Of a stretch of 28,529 bases of DNA, positions 7,585-13,092 are shown piece after piece. A program made the translations under genes and the position numbers. Source of the DNA: a virus; IMG/VR virus record IMGVR_UViG_3300013306_000047, positions 1-28,529 of that record; one strand, given 5' to 3'. The first letter of the stretch is position 1, and each line of letters begins with the position of its first letter. Below the pieces are notes generated by a model. It searched no databases. It had not been told where the DNA came from and saw nothing but the letters and a program-made list of their open reading frames with translations.

Positions 7585-8065
7585 GCAACCCTTCAGGGCG
7601 CCATTTATGCTTCAGTACGAGGTAGATAACACCATGTCGGATGGCATCTCGTGTGTGTCCTCCTTGGACTCCATCTGTAGGATTAAGTCCAAGAGCTTTT
7701 AGTCGTTCGTCAGGTGCAAAGTCCTTCTGCATTGGCTGCTGAAGAGTGTACATGACTCCAAACTTCCAGCATAGGTACTCGAGGACTCCGATGTACTTCA
7801 GAGACCAAGGACCTGCACCCAGTTTGGCTGTCTGGGTTGTGATGATAAAGTTCTCACACACAACCTCAAATTGGTACTTCTCATTGTGAGCGTACTGATC
7901 AAAAAGCTCATCAAGAAAGGCAAAGAATTCAGGACCTTCACCAACTTGCTTTGTCCAGAGAAGGTTAGCATCTTCACCACCATTGATTCCAGTGATGTCC
8001 CATAAAGCTGTTCCAGTTGCTTTTCCTGGATCGCAAGAAAAGAGAATACGTTCTGGCTCATCCAT
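7571..8065 (-). CDS. RuvC-like Holliday junction resolvase
   Basis: 164 aa with an RNase H-like opening strand carrying the first catalytic acid, SCDPGKATGTALWD (Asp12 in DPGxxTG). A middle strand FEVVCENFIIT brings the second acid (Glu), and a C-terminal GGHTRDAIRHGVIYL helix brings the last acidic residue, as in phage RuvC-family resolvases. The enzyme would cut branched DNA made by replication and recombination before packaging. Start is ATG in a TAATG overlap with the polymerase stop; the 3' end overlaps the methyltransferase start. Position between polymerase and SNF2 helicase supports a replication-recombination role. Confidence 0.8.
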   Translation of the reverse strand: MDEPERILFSCDPGKATGTALWDITGINGGEDANLLWTKQVGEGPEFFAFLDELFDQYAHNEKYQFEVVCENFIITTQTAKLGAGPWSLKYIGVLEYLCWKFGVMYTLQQPMQKDFAPDERLKALGLNPTDGVQGGHTRDAIRHGVIYLVLKHKWRPEGLLDVD

Positions 8066-9849
8066 TAGTACTTGTCACCCCATCGAGCTAGAGGCTTTGT
8101 GACGTCTGCAGTGAAGGGAACTTCCCAGTCTGTAGTCGTCATGCACTCTACGATTTCTCGTGAAGCTGTCTCCAACTCATGCTCATCAACTTCAAGAACG
8201 ATTTCATCGTGGACTGGAATGCTCATCGCATCTCCGTATCCAGCTGCATCGAGCTTCAGAAGGTTACGCTTCATGATGTCTGCTGCAGAACCTTGGCACA
8301 GATAGTTAATTGCTCGGTATTCTGCACCACGCTCAACAGGAATCTCTCGACCTGAAACAGGAATAGTCACGAAACCATCAGAGGTACGAGTCGAAGAAAG
8401 CTGAGTCTCTCGAATAATTTCTTTCTGCCACTGCTCCATGCGAGGATACTTCTCATTGAGATTCTTTGCGAATGTTCTCATGACATCAACTGAAACTCCA
8501 GCAGACTTTGCCTGCTTTTCAAGAGAAGCACCGAAGAGCTTCGAGTAGATGTATGTCTTTACAAGAGCACGACGTGGGTCCTTCTTTTGCATGTCAGGAT
8601 CGCCGTAAACCTCACGACCAATCTCTGTGAAGGAGTCACTACCATTTGCATCTGCACGATGGAAAGTGTCCTGAAGACCAGCATCTCCCGACAAACATGA
8701 GAAGATACGGAACTCCACCTGATCGAGGTCAGATGTCAGCATTTTCTTACCATCACGAGGAATGAAAGCATTCTTCACAAGAGGACCATCAGATGGAACC
8801 TGCTGCATGTTCGGGTTTGATGAGCTCATACGACCTGTAATAGCACCAATAGTGTTGATGTTACAGTGGATGATTCCATTGTCATGCTTTTCAAGGAATG
8901 ACTCAAAATAAGTACTCTTGATCTTCTGGTAACGACGAGCATCAAGTGCTACCTTCGCAACATACTTAACTTTGTCATTGCCAGTCTCTACAAACTTCTC
9001 GAGAATTTCAGCTTTCACACTCAAAGAACCCGAAGCAGTGATCATCTCACTTGTAAAGTCTGCACCCAAGTCCTTGAGATAGCGAGCAAGTGCTGCAGGT
9101 GATGAGATGGAGAATCCAAGCTCTTCCTTGGCCCATTTCTGGACTCGCTGATCATACTCGTCAAGCTCTTTTGCTTTCTGAGCGCAGTAGTCAACGTCAA
9201 TCTTGAGACCCTTCAGCTCCATATTGGAGCATACACGAAGAACACCCATTTCCTGATCATAAGCGTCAGGATACTTGAGGTCTGCTCGTAGCTGCTTCCA
9301 GAGATGAGCTGTCAGGATCGGGTCCAAAGCACCATATGCCCAATACTCAGGAAGATCAATCGGTACATTGTGCCAGAACCAACCGTGCTCCTTGAACTTT
9401 GCATCCAAGAGAGCTTGACCGACTCCAGCTCGAGGATCGACCAACTCTGTAGCAAGGTTCTTCAGTGCTGCAGGTTTTCCAGGTCTCATGAGCTTTGCCA
9501 TAATCATCGTATCATTAATTCGATGCCATGGAATCTTCCACTCTGTAGCTAGAAGCTGGAAGAATTTTAAGTCGAAGTTTGCATTGTGGAGTGCAATCGG
9601 TTGCGTCGATTTCTGAAGTGCTTCAATTGCCACTCCACCAAAACGCTCCCAAGGAATTGCCCAACCAGAATTATAATCACCAATCTGGACTAGTCGAATT
9701 GCCGAGTCACTTTTGAATGCAGATAGACCCTGAGATTCGATGTCGAGACCAATTACTTCTCGTCCTCTGTCGTTATTAAGCCACTCGTAGAACTTCCCAA
9801 TGTCTTCCATTGAGTTTACTAGGTGTAGCTCTGGATTTCCAATACCCAA
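8065..9849 (-). CDS. DNA polymerase I-like (family A) replicative polymerase with 3'-5' exonuclease
   Basis: 594 aa, lacking the 5'-3' exonuclease domain. The proofreading domain is intact: Exo I LDIES (Asp36, Glu38), Exo II LHNANFD (Asp93), Exo III Y172GALD176. The polymerase domain has motif A (Asp374 and Glu379 in SDLDQVEF), motif B (R427, K431, Y435) and motif C HDE (548-550). In E. coli Pol I the position of Y435 is Phe762; Tyr here is the state seen in T7 DNA polymerase. The second O-helix aromatic is Phe instead of Tyr. Start is TTG at 9849; the nearest in-frame ATG, 14 codons on, has no ribosome site. The gene sits seven bases from the dCMP deaminase stop, inside the nucleotide-metabolism operon, so it is likely the polymerase that would use the modified dNTP pool. 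Confidence 0.93.
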   Translation of the reverse strand: MGIGNPELHLVNSMEDIGKFYEWLNNDRGREVIGLDIESQGLSAFKSDSAIRLVQIGDYNSGWAIPWERFGGVAIEALQKSTQPIALHNANFDLKFFQLLATEWKIPWHRINDTMIMAKLMRPGKPAALKNLATELVDPRAGVGQALLDAKFKEHGWFWHNVPIDLPEYWAYGALDPILTAHLWKQLRADLKYPDAYDQEMGVLRVCSNMELKGLKIDVDYCAQKAKELDEYDQRVQKWAKEELGFSISSPAALARYLKDLGADFTSEMITASGSLSVKAEILEKFVETGNDKVKYVAKVALDARRYQKIKSTYFESFLEKHDNGIIHCNINTIGAITGRMSSSNPNMQQVPSDGPLVKNAFIPRDGKKMLTSDLDQVEFRIFSCLSGDAGLQDTFHRADANGSDSFTEIGREVYGDPDMQKKDPRRALVKTYIYSKLFGASLEKQAKSAGVSVDVMRTFAKNLNEKYPRMEQWQKEIIRETQLSSTRTSDGFVTIPVSGREIPVERGAEYRAINYLCQGSAADIMKRNLLKLDAAGYGDAMSIPVHDEIVLEVDEHELETASREIVECMTTTDWEVPFTADVTKPLARWGDKY

Positions 9850-9855
9850 TTATCT

Positions 9856-10314
9856 TTACCATCTTTCGACTGTTATTCCGCATTCTCTGAGAAACTTTTC
9901 AGTCTCTTCAGGATTACGATGCATATCAATCTCATCCACTCTGTGGACAAGTTTCACTATTCCTGCTGCAGCTAATGCCTTGGCGCAAGAATAGCAACTA
10001 GCTCGAGTCACGTATGCAGTGGCTCCAACTGTTCGAGAGCGGTCAACTCTCGCAATACTGTTTACTTCTGCATGGACTGACGGACAACCATCATACGTGG
10101 GTCCTAGATCAGTCTTTCCTTGGCTCCGTAAGCACCAGTTAGTGCATGGACCATCTGCAATAAAGTTACTAGGTGGACCATTATACGAGGCCGAGAGGAC
10201 ATTCTGGTCTTTGTCAACAATAACACAGCCTACCTGAGCACGACTACACTTCGAGCGAAGTGCAATCGTGTCAGCAAACTGCATCCAAATTTCATCCCAA
10301 TCGGGTCTACTCAT
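9856..10314 (-). CDS. dCMP deaminase (ComEB-like)
   Basis: 152 aa. It converts dCMP to dUMP, the substrate of ThyX. The zinc site and catalytic glutamate are in HAEVNSI (His81, Glu83) with C107xxC110 in ASCYSCAKAL, Ser replacing the Pro usually found before the first Cys. Extra cysteines at 30, 57, 61 and 77 around DGPCTNWCLR probably make the structural zinc site known from phage dCMP deaminases. SYNGPPSNF is the substrate-binding loop. It overlaps the ThyA-fold gene by ATGA, so both would be made in step: one enzyme would take dCMP to dUMP, the other is proposed to hydroxymethylate dCMP. T4 has the same pair of activities competing for dCMP. Confidence 0.93.
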   Translation of the reverse strand: MSRPDWDEIWMQFADTIALRSKCSRAQVGCVIVDKDQNVLSASYNGPPSNFIADGPCTNWCLRSQGKTDLGPTYDGCPSVHAEVNSIARVDRSRTVGATAYVTRASCYSCAKALAAAGIVKLVHRVDEIDMHRNPEETEKFLRECGITVERW

Positions 10315-11192
10315 TTAGTATTCCGCATAAACTTTACAAGCTGAGCTGCTCGTCTATCGAGAAGTAAGCCAGCAGTTAGTTTTTCATCGGGAGTCTGAGC
10401 ATCTTCCCAAGGAAGAGTCTGCGTCACAACTCGATACGTTTTGAACGCACGCTCTTGGAATGTTTCTTCGCCAATTTTTCTAAACATTGGAATAAGGAAC
10501 CAGTCACCAAGACCATGCTTGTTGGCAATAATCTCATTCGCAACGTTCCAGTGTGGTTCGTAGATATGGAAGCTTCCGACATGGTGAGAATATGTTCCAA
10601 CCTCAACACCCAATTCAGCTGCCATAGACTGCATCAACATCGAGAACTGGATGAGGTCGAAAGGCCAACCATGAATTGCATCATTAGATCGCATAAACAC
10701 AGACATGTTCAACTTACCGTCACGAATACGGAAGTTGAAGAGACTCGTGCAAGGGTGGTCTTTCTTTCCACCGTGTGCATCAAACTCTGGGTCCCATAGT
10801 GTGATGACTGCCTGCCGAGTGTCTGGGTCTTTCCTGAGACGCTCTACAATGATAGGCAATTGGTTTACAATACGAGGACCGTAAGCACCCCAAAACTTAC
10901 CTGTGTCATCCTCCATATAGTTTCTGAAGTTAGGTTGAATTTGTGCAGTGAGTGCAGAGTCAGAAACTCCAGAAACTAGCTGAAGTCCTTCAACAAGACC
11001 GATTTCAGGAGAATAGAAAGGTCGGACACCATTAGCGGCAGTGAGTGTTGGATTTTCAACTTCGATGACTACGTCTTCAAGCTCAATAGTTTCACCATTG
11101 CGGCTTTTCTGCTTGACTCCCTTCATCATGAGATGACTGAGAATCATTCGATAACCTGTATGGTTGTCTTCAATTTTAATAAGGTGAGCCAC
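10311..11192 (-). CDS. ThyA-fold deoxycytidylate (dCMP) hydroxymethylase
   Basis: 293 aa, thymidylate-synthase fold. Catalytic Cys148 is followed by Thr (HPCTSLF), not by the His of true ThyA. MRSND (167-171) replaces QRSxD, Asp179 in GWPFDL sits where ThyA has the Asn that selects uracil, and VGSFHIY (205-211) replaces GDxHxY. T4 gp42 dCMP hydroxymethylase, as I recall its sequence, has MCTNT, MRSND, Asp179 and VGSLHVY, with the same 31-residue step from Cys to Asp. The expected reaction is dCMP plus methylene-tetrahydrofolate to 5-hydroxymethyl-dCMP. The start is GTG in a TAGTG overlap with the kinase, and the stop overlaps dCMP deaminase by ATGA. ThyX in the same operon makes a dTMP role unnecessary. 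A 5-methyl-dCMP product or a CMP substrate (MilA-like) are alternatives. An automatic label of 'thymidylate synthase' would be misleading. Confidence 0.82.
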   Translation of the reverse strand: MAHLIKIEDNHTGYRMILSHLMMKGVKQKSRNGETIELEDVVIEVENPTLTAANGVRPFYSPEIGLVEGLQLVSGVSDSALTAQIQPNFRNYMEDDTGKFWGAYGPRIVNQLPIIVERLRKDPDTRQAVITLWDPEFDAHGGKKDHPCTSLFNFRIRDGKLNMSVFMRSNDAIHGWPFDLIQFSMLMQSMAAELGVEVGTYSHHVGSFHIYEPHWNVANEIIANKHGLGDWFLIPMFRKIGEETFQERAFKTYRVVTQTLPWEDAQTPDEKLTAGLLLDRRAAQLVKFMRNTK

Positions 11193-12109
11193 TAATCCAG
11201 GTCCTGTGCTTTCTCTGCTGCAACGTACACACTAGTCGGGTACATTCTATCTGTCGATGGTGCATCAATCTTGATATGGTTGATGCCATAAGAGTTTAGT
11301 CTTGCACTTACTGTCTCACTATATGTCAAAACACCTGACATTGACAATCGAGTCAAAAGCTCCTCAAGTGCAGACTGTGACACTGAACTGACAATTGCGA
11401 GACTCTGGATGAATTCAGGTCGAAGTACGTCGAGAAAGACTTCAGCTTCATCAGACTGTGTCGGATGGAATCTAGCATTCTTTGCTTTATTGTCTACAAC
11501 GAGAATTGTCTGCGGATCATCGAATGTACGACCAACGTATGATTTAACTCCGTGACTGAGAATGCTAGCTGCTCGGAATTCTGCATACTCAGCATCAAGA
11601 ATAATATGTGGTGCAATTATAGCAAGAGACTCTTCATTGGGTGAAACTTCATTTGCGAAGATTAGAGATTCTTTTGTAAGAAGTGTGAACTGCTCTCGAA
11701 CGAAATCAACGTGACGTTCTTCTAAGTAGTCTTCACCACGAGCTGCAAGACGCTCTTGGAGAACTTCAAGAGGCTGCGTTACATTCCAGAGTCTGGCTCC
11801 TTTGGAGGCAAGGAACAGTTCGATCCACTCGTATGATCCACGGGAAGAATCATAACCCGAAGAATTTCGGTATAGAGGTCCGTAGATTCGTTCTCCCACA
11901 TGCCAGCGATCGATGATGATGTGTCGTCCATCGGAGGGCGTATAATTATCAAGTCGTTCTACATACTCCTCGTATACAGTACCTTTAATCTGCGAGGCAT
12001 GGATGTACTCCACAGTATCTTCAGGATGTGCTTCTTGGATTAGTTCACTGATGGCTCCAGCAAGAGTCGACTTGCCTGCTCCATCAACACCCTCAAGAAT
12101 AATTAGCAT
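11192..12109 (-). CDS. Deoxynucleoside monophosphate kinase fused to an extra C-terminal domain
   Basis: 305 aa. The N-terminal ~185 residues are a thymidylate-kinase-like P-loop kinase: Walker A EGVDGAGKST (6-15), a DRWHVGERIYGPLYR segment in the DRx position, and a lid-like region ERLAARGEDYLEERHVD. The C-terminal ~115 residues (from about KSYVGRTF) are not part of normal kinases. They begin with a hydrophobic strand TILVVDNKAK and later show VLTYSETVSARLNSYGI, loosely like the strand-helix elements of uracil-DNA-glycosylase-fold proteins found fused to some phage kinases, but without clear catalytic motifs. The gene starts the long operon: ATG with AAAGGA, own candidate promoter, and TAGTG overlap with the hydroxymethylase. 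The proposed job is to phosphorylate hm-dCMP and other dNMPs, like T4 gp1. Confidence 0.8.
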   Translation of the reverse strand: MLIILEGVDGAGKSTLAGAISELIQEAHPEDTVEYIHASQIKGTVYEEYVERLDNYTPSDGRHIIIDRWHVGERIYGPLYRNSSGYDSSRGSYEWIELFLASKGARLWNVTQPLEVLQERLAARGEDYLEERHVDFVREQFTLLTKESLIFANEVSPNEESLAIIAPHIILDAEYAEFRAASILSHGVKSYVGRTFDDPQTILVVDNKAKNARFHPTQSDEAEVFLDVLRPEFIQSLAIVSSVSQSALEELLTRLSMSGVLTYSETVSARLNSYGINHIKIDAPSTDRMYPTSVYVAAEKAQDLD

Positions 12110-12135
12110 GGTGTCCTTTCGTCATTAGTTTCTAT

Positions 12136-12165
12136 CTTATAACTTTTTCGAGAAAAAGTACAATC
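12136..12165 (-). promoter_or_regulatory. Candidate promoter of the kinase-hydroxymethylase-polymerase operon
   Basis: Minus strand TTGTAC (12163-12158), 16-base spacer, TATAAG (12141-12136), in a 55-base gap. It shares the 12-mer GATTGTACTTTT with the promoter at 4113-4144. An A/T inverted repeat (seven bases, loop CTCG) fills the spacer between the two boxes and could be an operator or a weak terminator of the upstream gene. Confidence 0.5.
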
Positions 12166-12659
12166 TACTCGATGGTCTGCATAGTGTATGCTTTGAAGAT
12201 TTTCTCATCGTATTTGCCAGCATCCTCAAGTAGACGCTTAGCAACATGGGTTAGGTACCAGTTGTCGAAGTTGTCTTTCTTCATGAGAGATTCTACTACA
12301 CCTTCAGCAGTCTCGCATGTTTGGGCCCAATAGCGAGGGAGTTCAGGGAAGACACCATCCATATCGACGCGAGTAGGTCGGCATTCTGGGCAGGGCTGGT
12401 AAAATCCAGCAAGCTCTGCACCGTCAACTGCGCTAAGGTGGTTTCTAGAAACTGTATCGCAATCTTTGGTGTGGTAGAACACACTCATGCCGATACGTGA
12501 CAATACATATTGATTTCGTGGAGTGATAAAGAGCTCAAACTCTACCCAACGAGGGCGGTTTGCTACACGGCTGGAGCTCTGAGCAAGTACAATTCCTTGG
12601 AATGTGTACGTAATAACACCGTTCTTGACAGTGTACTTTGAGTATAAGTTTTCAGACAT
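12165..12659 (-). CDS. Small soluble protein of unknown function with a likely zinc site
   Basis: 164 aa; I do not recognise the family with certainty. The first half alternates strands (VITYTFQGIVLAQ, RWVEFELFITP, YVLSRIGMSVFYH). The middle has YHTKDCD and then QPCPECRP, a His/Cys set spaced like a small zinc-binding site. The last third is helical (AEGVVESLMKKD, THVAKRLLEDAG). No signal peptide or membrane segment is visible. It stands alone between the structural-gene terminator and the kinase operon, with its own candidate promoter and the leader GACGAAAGAA. Position suggests an early-region accessory protein, but no function can be given. Confidence 0.75.
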   Translation of the reverse strand: MSENLYSKYTVKNGVITYTFQGIVLAQSSSRVANRPRWVEFELFITPRNQYVLSRIGMSVFYHTKDCDTVSRNHLSAVDGAELAGFYQPCPECRPTRVDMDGVFPELPRYWAQTCETAEGVVESLMKKDNFDNWYLTHVAKRLLEDAGKYDEKIFKAYTMQTIE

Positions 12660-12686
12660 AATTTGGGTTCTTTCGTCGCTTCATTC

Positions 12687-12701
12687 ATTATATCTATTAT
12701 A
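12687..12701 (-). promoter_or_regulatory. Candidate -10 region upstream of the 164-aa gene
   Basis: Two perfect TATAAT hexamers occur on the minus strand at 12701-12696 and 12692-12687, just after the structural operon terminator and about 30-40 bases before the ATG at 12659. No good -35 is present (CTGTTT lies at a 16-base spacing from the second hexamer), so activity may need a phage factor. Confidence 0.4.
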
Positions 12702-12714
12702 TGCTGTAAAACAG

Positions 12715-12744
12715 GTAAGGCGCTAGATTTCTCTAGCGCCTTAC
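12715..12744 (-). terminator. Strong hairpin terminator ending the structural gene operon
   Basis: A perfect 13-bp inverted repeat, GTAAGGCGCTAGA and its complement, with a GAAA tetraloop in the minus-strand RNA, starts three bases past the stop of the 109-aa gene. It is followed by CTGTTTTAC, a short U tract. It separates the tail genes from the replication region. Confidence 0.82.
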
Positions 12745-12747
12745 TCA

Positions 12748-13077
12748 TTATGCTAATGGATTCGTTTTATACTTTGTACCTACTAAAGGCCATTTAGCGG
12801 CAACAACACGTTGAATGTCTGAGTCGAGTACTCCACTGGAGTCGACTGTACCATCTGTAGTAGAGATAACAGCAGCTGACACAACAGGGTCCATGGCAAC
12901 AAATGCAACCATCGACATATCAACTGTTAGAGGATTAAAGATTGTCGTAATGGCATAAAACTTTCCATTTGCTTCAGTCATTGTTGCAAATCCAGAAGCA
13001 TGAACTAGGCATGCTCCTAGAACTCTCCACTTAAAGTATCCATCATCTAGGGCTCGGGTCGTGCTTAGAAGTGACAT
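12748..13077 (-). CDS. Small protein following the fibre gene, unknown function
   Basis: 109 aa, not recognised. It has a mixed hydrophobic pattern (VLGACLVHASGFATM, YAITTIFNPL, MSMVAFVAMDPVVSAAVIS) without a clear membrane helix, and a C-terminal segment VLDSDIQRVVAAKWPLVG. The ATG has AAGGAA five bases upstream. It is the last gene of the structural operon, 15 bases after the giant fibre gene and directly before the terminator. A small gene in this place can be a fibre assembly chaperone or a virion component, but nothing in the sequence decides it. Confidence 0.75.
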   Translation of the reverse strand: MSLLSTTRALDDGYFKWRVLGACLVHASGFATMTEANGKFYAITTIFNPLTVDMSMVAFVAMDPVVSAAVISTTDGTVDSSGVLDSDIQRVVAAKWPLVGTKYKTNPLA

Positions 13078-13092
13078 AAGGTTCCTTACTAG

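Noticed and set aside
10311-11192. Calling this protein an ordinary thymidylate synthase ThyA
   Set aside because: The residues after the catalytic Cys, the uracil-selecting Asn (Asp here) and the GDxHxY motif (VGSFHIY here) all differ in the direction of dCMP hydroxymethylase, and a full ThyX is encoded in the same operon.
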